Part shown: positions 48,633 through 57,722 of the stretch, piece by piece | How the letters are laid out: each line of letters opens with the position of its first letter | Numbering within the stretch: the first letter of the stretch is position 1 | NCBI GenBank assembly: GCA_034435055.1 | Contig: DAOTXS010000056.1 | Location: 183,106-247,105 of the forward strand | DNA length: 64,000 bases | Direction of reading: 5' to 3' | Source: DAOTXS01 sp034435055 | Lineage (GTDB): Bacteria > Chloroflexota > Anaerolineae > UBA4142 | The notes under the pieces: model-generated | What the model saw: only the letters and a program-made list of their open reading frames with translations | Databases searched by the model: none | What the model was told of the DNA's origin: nothing | Program-made: the position numbers and the translations under genes

Positions 48633-49640
48633 ATGATTCGAGTTGGAATTTTTGGCGCATCCGGCTACACCGGGATCGAGCTCTTGAAAATTTTTGCACA
48701 TCATCCTCAGGTCGAAATCAAGTTTGGCACATCCGATTCTTCCGCCGGGAAAAAGATGAGCGAAATTTTCCCGTGCCACTTTGATTTACCGCTCATCGCA
48801 CACGATGCCGCGCCGCTCGATCAAATCGATGTCGCGTTTCTGGCGCTGCCGCACGGCGCGTCCGCCGATTACGGCAAACGGGTGCTCGATGCCGGCGCAC
48901 GCGTGATCGATCTTTCGGCTGATTTTCGATTACACGACGCGATGGCGTACAAGAAATGGTACGGGCTCGATCATCACGCGCCGGAATTGTTGCCGCAAGC
49001 GGTGTACGGTTTGCCGGAAATTCATCGTGCGCAAATCAAAAGCGCAAAACTGGTTGCGAACCCGGGTTGTTATCCAACCAGCGTGATTCTCGGACTCGCG
49101 CCGATTTGGCGCGCCAGCGCAACCAGCGAAACCGTCATCGTCGATTCGAAATCCGGTGTCTCGGGCGCGGGACGCAAACCTACGCTCACCGTACATTTCT
49201 GCGAGGTTGACGAAAACCTGTCGCCGTACAACATCGGTAGAGTTCATCGCCACTTGTCCGAGATGGAACAAGAGTTGCAAGAAATCAATTCGCAAGCATC
49301 GCTAATCTTTGCGCCGCATCTGTTGCCGGTGAATCGCGGAATTTTATCGACGATGTACGTGCGCTTGAACAACGGCTGGGATGAAAAACGCCTCCGCGAT
49401 CTTTACACGCAAATGTATTCTGGCGAGCCGTTTGTCAAAATTCTGCCGAGCGGACAACTTGCGACGCTCAATCACAGCGTGAACACAAACTATTGCACGA
49501 TTTCGATTCACCACGTTGCGGAAGTGAATCAAGCGATCATTTGCGCCAGCATCGATAATTTGATCAAGGGCGCAAGCGGGCAAGCGGTGCAAAATATGAA
49601 TGTGATGTTTGGAATCCAAGAGACAATGGGATTGATCTGA
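48633..49640 (+). CDS. argC: N-acetyl-gamma-glutamyl-phosphate reductase ArgC (335 aa)
   Basis: Start at ATG 48633 (GAGGAAG site overlapping an upstream ATG at 48621). IRVGIFGASGYTGIELLKIF (NADP motif), FLALPHGASADY, RVIDLSADFRL, VANPGCYPTSVILGLAP with the catalytic Cys, SGVSGAGRKPT, and FAPHLLPVNRGILSTMYVRL. Reduces N-acetylglutamyl phosphate. Because LysY is not seen in the window, this enzyme might also serve the LysW pathway, but nothing specific in the sequence shows that. First structural gene of the arg operon behind the Arg attenuator. Confidence 0.95.
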   Translation: MIRVGIFGASGYTGIELLKIFAHHPQVEIKFGTSDSSAGKKMSEIFPCHFDLPLIAHDAAPLDQIDVAFLALPHGASADYGKRVLDAGARVIDLSADFRLHDAMAYKKWYGLDHHAPELLPQAVYGLPEIHRAQIKSAKLVANPGCYPTSVILGLAPIWRASATSETVIVDSKSGVSGAGRKPTLTVHFCEVDENLSPYNIGRVHRHLSEMEQELQEINSQASLIFAPHLLPVNRGILSTMYVRLNNGWDEKRLRDLYTQMYSGEPFVKILPSGQLATLNHSVNTNYCTISIHHVAEVNQAIICASIDNLIKGASGQAVQNMNVMFGIQETMGLI

Positions 49641-49690
49641 TTTTCGATTTTCAATTGCGTCAATTGAAAATCGGCAATCGAAAATAATGA
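49641..49690. repeat. Oligo repeat palindrome between argC and argB
   Basis: gattttcgattttcaattg and caattgaaaatcggcaatcg arms. Same family as 36850-36905 and the leuC-like insert. Confidence 0.7.
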
Positions 49691-49704
49691 CTGAGTAAAT
49701 CGAC

Positions 49705-50448
49705 ATGCTTGTACTAAAGGTCGGCGGTAACGAAATTGACGATCCATTTTTTTTGACTGGCTTTGCTCGCGCCATCGCCGAGATGAAAGAAACACCGGTC
49801 GTTGTGCATGGCGGCGGCAAAGAGATCGCTGACTTGCAATTGAAATTTGGTCTGACGCCGCGCTTCGTCGAAGGGTTGCGCGTGACGGATGAAACATCGT
49901 TGGCAATTGCTGAAATGGTGTTGAGCGGGCGTGTGAACAAACGCATCGTCGTCGCCTTGTTGAATGCCGGCGCGGACGCCATCGGCTTGAGCGGTGTGGA
50001 TCGCGGCATCGTGCGGGTAGAAAAGCTGCAACACCCAGGCGGCGATCTGGGGCGCGTCGGCAAAGTGATGCGTGTGCGCGGTGAGGTGTTGCAGGAATTT
50101 GTCACCCAAAAAATTGTGCCGGTGATTTCGCCAATTTCGCTTGGCGCCGAAGGTGCGTATAATGTCAACGCGGATTCGGTCGCGTGCGCGATTGCCGCCT
50201 CAATGAACGCCGACGCCGTTGTGTTCGTTACCAATGTCGCCGGGGTGATGCAAGACGGACAAGTTATTTCGACGCTCACTGCGAAAGGAGCCGAAGCGCT
50301 GATTAAATCCCAGGTTATCAAAGGTGGAATGATCCCCAAAGTCCGCGCCGCACTGGATGCAGTGGCTGGCGGAGCAAAAGCGGCACGCATCACGAATCTT
50401 GATGGACTGACGAACGGAAGCGGAACAGAATTCAAAAGAGACGGATGA
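49705..50448 (+). CDS. argB: Acetylglutamate kinase ArgB (247 aa)
   Basis: Amino-acid kinase fold: MLVLKVGGNEIDD, VVVHGGGKEIADL, FVEGLRVTDETSLAIAEMVLSGRVNKRIV with the GLRVT acetylglutamate-binding pattern, GLSGVDRGIV, NVNADSVACAIAASMNADAVVFVTNVAGVM and GGMIPKVRAALDAVAGG. Phosphorylates N-acetylglutamate. Short for the family and no N-terminal arginine-regulatory helix is present, so feedback inhibition may be absent. The GLRVT pattern suits acetylglutamate better than LysW-bound aminoadipate. The gene ends inside a gacggaagaccga repeat (RDG is encoded by it). Confidence 0.93.
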   Translation: MLVLKVGGNEIDDPFFLTGFARAIAEMKETPVVVHGGGKEIADLQLKFGLTPRFVEGLRVTDETSLAIAEMVLSGRVNKRIVVALLNAGADAIGLSGVDRGIVRVEKLQHPGGDLGRVGKVMRVRGEVLQEFVTQKIVPVISPISLGAEGAYNVNADSVACAIAASMNADAVVFVTNVAGVMQDGQVISTLTAKGAEALIKSQVIKGGMIPKVRAALDAVAGGAKAARITNLDGLTNGSGTEFKRDG

Positions 50449-50518
50449 CGGAAGACCGAAGACGGACGAAGCGGATTGGTCATCCGTCTCCCGTCCTCGG
50501 TCTTTCGACGAAGGAGAA
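50440..50518. repeat. Oligo repeat palindrome between argB and argD
   Basis: gacggaagaccgaagacgg and ccgtctcccgtcctcggtc arms around cgaagcggattgg, as in the hisB-hisC spacer. Confidence 0.7.
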
Positions 50519-50521
50519 ACT

Positions 50522-51709
50522 ATGAACCCCCAACAACTCATCGACGCCGAAAAGCAATACCTCGCGCAGACGTACTCGCGTCCGTCATTTGTGCTGGAAC
50601 GCGGCGAAGGCGTGTACGTGTTCGATACGACCGGCAAAAAATATCTCGATTGCGCCGCCGGCATCGCGGTCAACGCGCTCGGTTACAACGACCCCGAACT
50701 CGTCAAAGCGATTCAGGATGCGGCAACCGGTTTATTGCACACATCTAATCTTTTTTACACCGAGCCGCAAATCAAACTCGCGCAAGCGTTGGTTGAAAAA
50801 TCGTTTGCGGATAAAGTTTTCTTTGCAAACACTGGCACGGAGGCGATGGAAGGCGCAATGAAATTTGCGCGCAAGTATCACATTGAACGCGGCGACACTC
50901 AGCGGAAAAATTTCGTTGCCTTTCGCGGGAGCTTTCACGGGCGCACGATGGGCGCGCTCGCCGCGACCGATTCCGAAAAGTATCAAGCGCCGTTTCGTCC
51001 ACTGATGCCCGGCGTAATCTTCGCCGAATTTGGCGCACTCGATTCCGTGCGCGCGGTGGTCAACGCCGAAACTGCCGCGGTGATTATCGAGCCGGTGCAA
51101 GGCGAAGGCGGCATTTATCCGGCGACCGACGAATTTTTGCGCGGCTTGCGCGCATTGTGCAACGAACGCGGTGCATTGTTGATCTTCGACGAAATTCAAT
51201 GCGGCTTGGGTCGCACCGGCAAATTGTGGGCGCACGAATATTCCGGCGTTACGCCGGATTTGATGACACTCGCCAAACCGCTCGCCGGCGGCTTGCCGAT
51301 TGGTGCACTCTTGATGACCGATGCCGTCGCGTCATCGATTCACGTGGGCGAACACGGCACGACGTTTGGCGGCGGACCGTTCATGACATCGATTGCCTTG
51401 AACGTCTTTAATCGCATCAGCGACGAAAAATTTTTGGCGCACGTGCGCGAAACTGGGAATTATTTGATGGAGCGGTTGAGCGAGATCAATTCTCCACACA
51501 TCAAAGAGGTACGCGGGCGCGGCTTGATGATCGGCGTGGAGTTGGACATTGACGCCGGCAAGGTGCGTGACATCGGTTACAATTATGGCTTGTTGCTCAT
51601 TCAAGCGCGCGAAAAAGTGGTGCGTTTTGTTCCACCGCTGGTGTTTGAAAAGAAACACGTCGATGAGTTGATTGAAAAGTTTAGCAAAGTGTTAGCAGAG
51701 GTTGAATAG
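50522..51709 (+). CDS. argD: Acetylornithine/LysW-aminoadipate-semialdehyde aminotransferase ArgD (395 aa)
   Basis: PLP class III aminotransferase: YLDCAAGIAVNALGY, FFANTGTEAMEGAMKFARKY, AFRGSFHGRTMGALAATDSEKY, EPVQGEGGIYPA, LLIFDEIQCGLGRTGKLWAHEY, and the PLP Lys in LAKPLAGGLPIGALL, with GTTFGGGPFMTSIALNVF. Strong GAAGGAG ribosome site. The family includes ArgD and LysJ, and one protein often does both, which would fit the LysW-based lysine route in this organism. Third gene of the arg operon. Confidence 0.94.
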   Translation: MNPQQLIDAEKQYLAQTYSRPSFVLERGEGVYVFDTTGKKYLDCAAGIAVNALGYNDPELVKAIQDAATGLLHTSNLFYTEPQIKLAQALVEKSFADKVFFANTGTEAMEGAMKFARKYHIERGDTQRKNFVAFRGSFHGRTMGALAATDSEKYQAPFRPLMPGVIFAEFGALDSVRAVVNAETAAVIIEPVQGEGGIYPATDEFLRGLRALCNERGALLIFDEIQCGLGRTGKLWAHEYSGVTPDLMTLAKPLAGGLPIGALLMTDAVASSIHVGEHGTTFGGGPFMTSIALNVFNRISDEKFLAHVRETGNYLMERLSEINSPHIKEVRGRGLMIGVELDIDAGKVRDIGYNYGLLLIQAREKVVRFVPPLVFEKKHVDELIEKFSKVLAEVE

Positions 51710-51733
51710 TTCGCTAGAAAGGAAAAAATAATT

Positions 51734-52246
51734 TTGCTCAAAGTTTCCGTGCGCTCGGTGTTCACCGTGGCGCAAAATAATATAACCATTCGCCAGGCAA
51801 CGCTCGCGGAGGCGCCCGCCATCGCCGATCTTGTGAATCTTGGCGAACGCGAAGGTCAGTTGTTGCCGCGTTCCATCGAATCGATTTGCGCAAGCATCGA
51901 TGATTGGATTATCGCGCTGGACGGTGCTCGCATCGTCGGCGTTGGCTCGCTTCTTGAAATGGGAAACACGCTGAGCGAAATTCGCTCGCTTGCCGTCGCG
52001 CCGGACTATCGCAAGCACGGCATCGGCGCGCGCATCGTCAATGCGCTCATCGACCTTGCGCGCGAACGCAATATCCCAACCGTCTTTGCGCTCACGCGCG
52101 CGGTGTTGTTCTTTGAGAAACTTGGATTCAAGATTACCGACAAGGAGAATTTCCCGGAAAAAGTCTGGCGCGATTGCTCGATCTGCCCGGTGCAATTCGC
52201 GTGCGATGAAGTGGCGATGGTGAGATCAGTCGACAGTAAACAGTAG
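51734..52246 (+). CDS. GNAT-family N-acetylglutamate-synthase-like acetyltransferase (170 aa)
   Basis: TTG start at 51734 is used; a GTG at 51767 is an alternative, as the conserved region starts with ITIRQATLAEAPAIADLV. GNAT motifs: EIRSLAVAPDYRKHGIGARIVNALIDLARE (acetyl-CoA loop R-K-H-G-I-G) and AVLFFEKLGFKITD. It resembles the short stand-alone N-acetylglutamate synthases that lack the kinase-like domain. Its place between argD and argG supports the role of making N-acetylglutamate. ArgJ in the same operon can also do this reaction, so this enzyme may serve for priming. Confidence 0.82.
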   Translation: MLKVSVRSVFTVAQNNITIRQATLAEAPAIADLVNLGEREGQLLPRSIESICASIDDWIIALDGARIVGVGSLLEMGNTLSEIRSLAVAPDYRKHGIGARIVNALIDLARERNIPTVFALTRAVLFFEKLGFKITDKENFPEKVWRDCSICPVQFACDEVAMVRSVDSKQ

Positions 52247-52262
52247 ACAGTCGTCAGATAAA
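52226..52262. repeat. agtagacagt-type repeat before argG
   Basis: Tandem cagtcgacagtaaacagtag and gacagtcgtcag units between the GNAT gene end and argG. It encodes the last residues (RSVDSKQ) of the GNAT protein. Related to the blocks at 53560-53625 and 54822-54885. Confidence 0.6.
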
Positions 52263-52293
52263 ATCATCAATCTGAAATTTTCAGGGAGGCATC

Positions 52294-53556
52294 ATGGAAA
52301 AGAAAAAAGCCGGCAAAGTTGTGCTCGCGTATTCCGGCGGACTCGACACCTCGGTCATCGTGCCGTGGCTAAAAAACAATTATGATTGCGAAGTGATTTG
52401 CGTTTGCGCGAACATCGGGCAAGGCGATGATCTGAGCGGCGTCGAAGCCAAAGCGCTTGCAAGCGGCGCAAGTAAATGTTACGTGCAAGACCTGCGCGAA
52501 GAATTTATCACGAATTACATTTATCCCACGATTCAAGCCGGCGCGGTGTACGAACGCAAATATCTGCTCGGCACCTCGTTCGCGCGACCGCTCATCGCTA
52601 AAGCACAGGTAGAAGTCGCCGAGATGGAAGGCGCGGATGCGGTGTCGCACGGTTGCACCGGCAAGGGCAACGATCAGGTGCGCTTTGAGTTGACGTATCA
52701 AGCGTTGAATCCCAAGTTAAAAGTGATCGCGCCGTGGCGTGAGTGGAATATTCGCTCGCGGCAAGATGCGCTCGATTACGCCGCCGAATATCACGTCCCA
52801 GTTTCGGCAACGCTCAAATCGATTTACTCGCGCGACTGGAACATTTGGCATTTGTCGCACGAAGGCGGTATCCTCGAAGATCCGTGGCAAGAACCGGAAG
52901 CGGCGATGTATCAACTGTCCGTCGCGCCGGAGCAAGCGCCCGACGAACCCGAGTACGTCGAAATCGAATTTGAGCGCGGCGTTCCGCGCAAAGTCAATGG
53001 ACACGCAATGGGACCCATCGAATTATTGACGCTGTTGAATCAACTCGGCGCCAAGCACGGCGTCGGTCGCGTCGATTTGGTCGAGAATCGATTGGTGGGA
53101 ATGAAATCGCACGGCGTCTACGAAACGCCGGGTGGCACAATTCTTGTCGAAGCGCACGACGCGCTGGAACAAATTTGTCTCGACCGCGAAACGTTGCATT
53201 ACAAGCAAGTGATCGCATTACGCTACGCCGATTTGGTGTACAATGGTCAGTGGTTCACGCCGTTGCGCGAAGCGCTCGATGCGTTTGTGCGCGAGACGCA
53301 AAAGACGATGACCGGCGCGGTGCGATTGAAATTGTACAAAGGGAATGTGATTCTCGTCGGTCGCAAATCGCCGTACAGTTTGTATCGCGAAGATTACGCG
53401 ACGTTTGGCCAAGAGGATGTGTACAATCAAAAAGACGCAGAAGGATTCATCCGATTGTTTGGTCTGCCGCTGAAGGTTCGCGCGTTGCTCGACATCGAGC
53501 GACACGGCAAGAGTGGGTACGCCGCGCCGGATTATAGTAAGTTCAAACGCGACTAG
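52294..53556 (+). CDS. argG: Argininosuccinate synthase ArgG (420 aa)
   Basis: ATP-pyrophosphatase fold: KVVLAYSGGLDTSVIVPWL, ANIGQGDDLSGVEAKAL, YLLGTSFARPLIAKAQVEVA, HGCTGKGNDQVRFELTY, APWREW, and LVENRLVGMKSHGVYETPGG. Joins citrulline and aspartate using ATP. AGGGAGG-like site (GGGAGGCATC) upstream. Full length and all motifs are present. argF (ornithine carbamoyltransferase), which should supply citrulline, is not in the window. Confidence 0.97.
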   Translation: MEKKKAGKVVLAYSGGLDTSVIVPWLKNNYDCEVICVCANIGQGDDLSGVEAKALASGASKCYVQDLREEFITNYIYPTIQAGAVYERKYLLGTSFARPLIAKAQVEVAEMEGADAVSHGCTGKGNDQVRFELTYQALNPKLKVIAPWREWNIRSRQDALDYAAEYHVPVSATLKSIYSRDWNIWHLSHEGGILEDPWQEPEAAMYQLSVAPEQAPDEPEYVEIEFERGVPRKVNGHAMGPIELLTLLNQLGAKHGVGRVDLVENRLVGMKSHGVYETPGGTILVEAHDALEQICLDRETLHYKQVIALRYADLVYNGQWFTPLREALDAFVRETQKTMTGAVRLKLYKGNVILVGRKSPYSLYREDYATFGQEDVYNQKDAEGFIRLFGLPLKVRALLDIERHGKSGYAAPDYSKFKRD

Positions 53557-53559
53557 AAT

Positions 53560-53625
53560 CAGTAGGCAGAAAGCAGTAAGCAGAAAACAGTTCACTGCCA
53601 ACTGCATCCTGCCTTCTCGGACAGG
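53560..53625. repeat. gcagtaagcaga-type palindrome between argG and argJ
   Basis: gtaggcagaaagcagtaagc and ttcactgccaactgcatcct arms. The same repeated gcagaaagcagtaagcag style as 54822-54885. Confidence 0.65.
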
Positions 53626-53630
53626 AAAAT

Positions 53631-54821
53631 ATGGACAATTCACAAAACGGAATTACCGCCGTAAAAGGGTTCAAAGCCGCCGGCGTCGCGTGTGGACTGA
53701 AAAAAACTGGCGCGCTCGATCTCGCGCTTGTTGCGAGTGATAGCGATTGCACGTGCGCCGGGATGTTCACAACCAATCGGGTGAAAGCCGCACCGGTGTT
53801 GTACGATCAAGCAACGCTCGCCCAAAATAATCGCACGATTCGCGCCATCATTGCCAACAGCGGTTGCGCCAACGCTTGCACCGGCGATGCTGGGTTGAAC
53901 GACACACGCACGACTGCCGAAGAAACGGCGAAGGCGCTTGGCATCCGCGCCGATCAAGTGCTTGTGTTATCGACCGGTGTCATCGGCCAGCGTTTGCCGA
54001 TGGAAAAAATTCGCGCCGGAATTTCGCAAGCCGCGTCGAGTTTGAACTACGATGGCGGCGCGGATGCCGCGCGCGCGATTATGACCACCGATACGAAACC
54101 TAAAACATTCGCGATTCGCAACTTGCAATTCGCAATTGGCGGCATGTGCAAAGGCGCGGGGATGATTCATCCCAATATGGCGACGATGCTCGCGGTCATC
54201 ACAACCGACGCGAAAATTGCACCTGATGTACTCGATCAAGTGTTGCGCGCGGCGGTCAATAAAAGTTTCAATCGCATCAGCATCGACGGCGATATGAGTA
54301 CGAATGACACGGTGTTGTTGTTAGCGAACGGGGCATCCGGTTACGAAATCCACAACACACAACGCGTCGCGGAATTTACCGACGCATTAACGCACGTGTG
54401 TATCAACCTCGCCAAGCAACTCGTGCGCGACGGTGAAGGTGTGACCAAATTTGTCGAACTCAATATCATCGGCGCGCGCGACGAAGCCGAAGCGGTACGC
54501 GTTGCCAAAGCGATTGCGAATTCGCCATTGACCAAAACCGCGCTTTACGGCGGCGATGCAAATTGGGGACGCGTCATCGCGGCGGCAGGTTATGCCGGCA
54601 TCGAGGTTGAGCCGGCAAAAATGAAACTCTGGTTCGGCGACGTAAACGTGTTTGCGAACGGAACGCCCACCAATTTCGACGAAGCCGATTCGACGCGCGC
54701 GATTGCCGGGGATGAAGTTTTCATTCGCCTCGATCTGGGACAAGGCAAGGCAAGCACAACTTTTTGGACGTGCGATCTGTCGCACGATTATGTGACGATC
54801 AACGGAAAGTATAGAACATAG
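53631..54821 (+). CDS. argJ: Glutamate N-acetyltransferase/ornithine acetyltransferase ArgJ (396 aa)
   Basis: NTN-type self-processing enzyme: GVACGLKKTGALDLALVAS, MFTTNRVKAAPVLYD, IIANSGCANACTGDAG, VLSTGVIGQRLPMEKI, and the cleavage region KGAGMIHPNMATMLAVITTDA with the nucleophile Thr after HPNMA. Also SFNRISIDGDMSTNDTV and LYGGDANWGRVIAAAGYAG. Recycles the acetyl group from acetylornithine to glutamate. A short strand FAIRNLQFAIGG is encoded by an aattcgcaattgg oligo like the hisC insert. Confidence 0.95.
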   Translation: MDNSQNGITAVKGFKAAGVACGLKKTGALDLALVASDSDCTCAGMFTTNRVKAAPVLYDQATLAQNNRTIRAIIANSGCANACTGDAGLNDTRTTAEETAKALGIRADQVLVLSTGVIGQRLPMEKIRAGISQAASSLNYDGGADAARAIMTTDTKPKTFAIRNLQFAIGGMCKGAGMIHPNMATMLAVITTDAKIAPDVLDQVLRAAVNKSFNRISIDGDMSTNDTVLLLANGASGYEIHNTQRVAEFTDALTHVCINLAKQLVRDGEGVTKFVELNIIGARDEAEAVRVAKAIANSPLTKTALYGGDANWGRVIAAAGYAGIEVEPAKMKLWFGDVNVFANGTPTNFDEADSTRAIAGDEVFIRLDLGQGKASTTFWTCDLSHDYVTINGKYRT

Positions 54822-54885
54822 AAAGCAGTAAGCAGTCGGCAGAAAGCAAGAATGATTTCTGCCTTCTGCTTTCTGCCAACTTGGA
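54822..54885. repeat. gcagtaagcagtcggcaga palindrome between argJ and argH
   Basis: agcagtaagcagtcggcag and tgccttctgctttctgcc arms around an AT centre. Same family as 53560-53625. Confidence 0.7.
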
Positions 54886-54891
54886 GTTACT

Positions 54892-56259
54892 ATGTGGGGC
54901 GGACGCTTTTCCAAATCGATTGACGATAAGTTTGCATACCTGAATAACTCGTTCCGCTTCGATTGGCGGCTGTACGATGCCGACATTCGCGGAAGCATCG
55001 CGTACACCAAAGCACTCGCGCGCGCCGGCATCATTACCGACAACGAACGCGACACGCTCATCGATGGATTGCATCAAGTCAAACAAGAATTCGATGCGCG
55101 GACGTTCGAAGCAAAACCAAGCGACGAAGATATTCACACCGCCGTCGAACGACGGTTGGGCGAATTGGTGGGCGCGGTCGCCGGCAAACTGCATACCGGG
55201 CGCAGTCGCAATGACCAAGTTGCTACCGACGCGCGATTGTTTACATTGGACGCGATCTCCATCATCCAATCTCTAATCTCCAAGCTCCAAAAGTCGATCA
55301 TTGAAAAAGCCGAAGCGCACTTGGATGTTATCATGCCCGGCTACACGCACGTTCAACGCGCGCAACCCATTCTGTTTTCGCATTGGTTGATATCTTACTT
55401 TTGGATGTTCCAACGCGACGCGGAACGCTTTGCCGATGGCGCGAAACGCACAGCGATTCTGCCGCTCGGCGCGGGCGCGCTTGCCGGGAACGCGCTTGGC
55501 ATCGACCGGGAATTTTTGGCACGCGAGCTGGGATTTACCGGCGTCAGCGCAAACAGCATCGACGCGGTAAGCGACCGCGACTTCATTGCCGAGTTTTTAT
55601 TCGACGCGGCATTGCTCAGCGTGCATCTCTCGCGGCTGGGCGAAGACCTCGTGCTGTACTCCTCCGCCGAGTTTGGATTCATCACGATGGACGACGCGTA
55701 CGCCACCGGGTCGAGTCTGATGCCGCAAAAGAAAAATCCGGATGCGATGGAACTTGCGCGCGGCAAAGCCGGGCGATTGATCGGCAATTTGATGTCGTTG
55801 CTCACAGTACTCAAAGGTCTGCCGTCGTCATACGACAAGGATTTGCAGGAAGACAAAGAGCCGTTGTTCGACACGGTTGATACGCTGGACGCGCTTTTGC
55901 CGGTTGTCGCCGGCGTGATTCGCACAATGCGCGTGAACGAAAGCACAATGCGCGCCGCGCTCGATGAAGCAATGCTTGCCACCGACCTTGCCGATTACCT
56001 TGTGCGCAAAGGCGTGCCGTTTCGCGATGCGCATCGCCAAGCCGGCGAAGCAGTGAAACAAGCAGAAGCGCGCGGCATTGCGTTATCGGAATTATCCGTG
56101 GACGAGTACCGGAAAATCGCGCCGGAGTTTGGCGCGGATGTGAAAGAGATTTTCGATTTTGCGAAATCGGTAGCGGCACGGGATGTCATCGGCGGAACTG
56201 CGCCAAGCGCGGTGCGCGAGCAAATTGCGCGCGCGAAAAAAATCATCGGCGTGGTATAA
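54892..56259 (+). CDS. argH: Argininosuccinate lyase ArgH (455 aa)
   Basis: Fumarase/aspartase superfamily: MWGGRFSKSIDDKFAYLN, DEDIHTAVERRL, LHTGRSRNDQVATDARL, VIMPGYTHVQRAQPILF, and the signature GSSLMPQKKNPDAMELARGKAG with the flexible catalytic Ser. Cleaves argininosuccinate into arginine and fumarate, last step of the pathway. GGAG site before the ATG. Residues SIIQSLISKLQKSIIEK are encoded partly by ctaatctccaagctcc oligo repeats (55255-55295) but the length is normal. Confidence 0.97.
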   Translation: MWGGRFSKSIDDKFAYLNNSFRFDWRLYDADIRGSIAYTKALARAGIITDNERDTLIDGLHQVKQEFDARTFEAKPSDEDIHTAVERRLGELVGAVAGKLHTGRSRNDQVATDARLFTLDAISIIQSLISKLQKSIIEKAEAHLDVIMPGYTHVQRAQPILFSHWLISYFWMFQRDAERFADGAKRTAILPLGAGALAGNALGIDREFLARELGFTGVSANSIDAVSDRDFIAEFLFDAALLSVHLSRLGEDLVLYSSAEFGFITMDDAYATGSSLMPQKKNPDAMELARGKAGRLIGNLMSLLTVLKGLPSSYDKDLQEDKEPLFDTVDTLDALLPVVAGVIRTMRVNESTMRAALDEAMLATDLADYLVRKGVPFRDAHRQAGEAVKQAEARGIALSELSVDEYRKIAPEFGADVKEIFDFAKSVAARDVIGGTAPSAVREQIARAKKIIGVV

Positions 56260-56260
56260 T

Positions 56261-56299
56261 AGAGACCCGTTTTCCCCAAAGGGGAGAAAACGGGTCTCT
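56261..56299. terminator. Long inverted repeat after argH
   Basis: agagacccgttttcccc and ggggagaaaacgggtctct form a 17-19 bp stem with a 3-nt loop. No T run follows, so it may be a weak terminator or mRNA-stabilising hairpin between argH and the MATE gene. Confidence 0.55.
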
Positions 56300-56313
56300 G
56301 ATTCTCAACTCGA

Positions 56314-57687
56314 ATGCCAAACTTTTTCGACGACAAGGATTTTTTCTCAACGCTTTTAAAACTCTGGATGCCGTTAGTCTTCCAGCAATTGATTTTTTCA
56401 TTGCTCAACTTTGTCAGCACCTTGATGATCGGTCAATTAGGCGAAACATCGGTGGCGGCATTCAGTCTGGCTAATCAATTTCTTTTCCTGTTTCAACTTT
56501 TTCTCTTTGGCGTGAGTAGCGGCGGAGCAATTTTCGTCGCGCAGTTCTGGGGCAAGCGCGACATTAAAAATATCCGCCGCGTGCTGGGCATCACCTTGAC
56601 CATCGGCTTGATCGGTGCGGGCATATTTACAATCATCGCGTTTGTGTTCCCGGCGCAAGCCATTGGCATCTATACGACGGATCGCGCGGTGATTGAGTTG
56701 GCAAGCGAGTATCTCCGCATCGTCGGTTGGGGCTACATCGCCGTTGCGATCAGCAACAGTTACGCGGTTACGTTGCGGAGCACCGGTCTGGTGCGATTAC
56801 CGGTCATGGTCAGCGTTTTTTCCCTGACGTTAGGCGCGGGGTTGAACTACGTGCTCATCTTTGGACATTTGGGACTGCCCGCACTCGGCGTGGAAGGCAG
56901 CGCACTCGGTTCGACGATTGCGCGCGCAGTCGAATGCGTGGTAATGCTGACTCTGATTTACGCGAGCGGTTCGGTTGCCGCCGCGCGTCCGCGCGAGTTA
57001 TGGTCGTTCGACCGAATATTCGTGACAAATACTCTTAAAACGATGATGCCGGTGATTCTGAATGAAATTGTTTGGTCAGTCGGTATCTCGTCATACAATT
57101 TGATCTACGGCAGAATCGGTACCGATGCGGTCGCCGCCGTGAGCATCGCCGCCAGCATCGAGAACTTGGCGTACGTGCCGTTCATCGCCATCGCCAACTC
57201 TGCCGCGATTATGATTGGCAATCGCATCGGTGCGGACGAAGAGTACAAGGCAATGACGTATGCCAAACGATTTTTGAAGATGAACTTGGCGGTGAGCATC
57301 GTGCTGGGTATTGTGATTTTTCTCAGCGCAGACACGGTGCTAGCATTCTATAACATCGATGCAACGGCAAGACAGTACGCGCGCAACGTACTGACGGTGA
57401 TGGCGTTTGCCTTGTGGATCAAGATATCGAATATGCTGTTGATCGTCGGCGTTCTGCGCGCCGGCGGCGACGCGCGCGTGAGTGCGTTGATCGACGTGGG
57501 TCCGTTGTGGCTCATCGGTTTGCCCGCCGCATCGATCGGCGCGTTTGCTTTTGGTTTGCCGGTTCACTGGGTTTATCTGCTCACGATTAGCGATGAAGCG
57601 TGCAAATTGATCCTAGGATTGTGGCGGTTGGTTTCAAAAAAGTGGATTCATAATTTGGCGCGACGCCACGCCGAGTCAAGCGGATAG
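56314..57687 (+). CDS. MATE-family multidrug/toxin efflux transporter (457 aa)
   Basis: Twelve predicted hydrophobic segments with MATE motifs: WMPLVFQQLIFSLLNFVSTLM, GVSSGGAIFVAQFWGKRDIKNIRRVLG, LRIVGWGYIAVAISNSYAVTLRSTG and a second-half copy (AVAAVSIAASIENLAYVPFIAIANSAAIMIG, MLLIVGVLRAGGDARV). It would export cationic drugs or other compounds by Na+ or H+ antiport in the cytoplasmic membrane. Substrate unknown. It starts 15 nt behind the argH hairpin; probably a separate unit or read-through gene. Family member is complete. Confidence 0.92.
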   Translation: MPNFFDDKDFFSTLLKLWMPLVFQQLIFSLLNFVSTLMIGQLGETSVAAFSLANQFLFLFQLFLFGVSSGGAIFVAQFWGKRDIKNIRRVLGITLTIGLIGAGIFTIIAFVFPAQAIGIYTTDRAVIELASEYLRIVGWGYIAVAISNSYAVTLRSTGLVRLPVMVSVFSLTLGAGLNYVLIFGHLGLPALGVEGSALGSTIARAVECVVMLTLIYASGSVAAARPRELWSFDRIFVTNTLKTMMPVILNEIVWSVGISSYNLIYGRIGTDAVAAVSIAASIENLAYVPFIAIANSAAIMIGNRIGADEEYKAMTYAKRFLKMNLAVSIVLGIVIFLSADTVLAFYNIDATARQYARNVLTVMAFALWIKISNMLLIVGVLRAGGDARVSALIDVGPLWLIGLPAASIGAFAFGLPVHWVYLLTISDEACKLILGLWRLVSKKWIHNLARRHAESSG

Positions 57688-57690
57688 CAA

Positions 57691-57718
57691 AAGCGCGTCA
57701 GGTTTCCCTGACGCGCTT
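57691..57718. terminator. Bidirectional terminator
   Basis: aagcgcgtcagg / cctgacgcgctt with a 4-nt loop, T-rich on the minus exit side (ttttgct), between the convergent MATE and LysM genes. Confidence 0.8.
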
Positions 57719-57722
57719 GGCT

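Noticed and set aside
49344..50483. 379-codon minus-strand ORF
   Set aside because: Antisense to argC and argB, typical GC-driven shadow frame.
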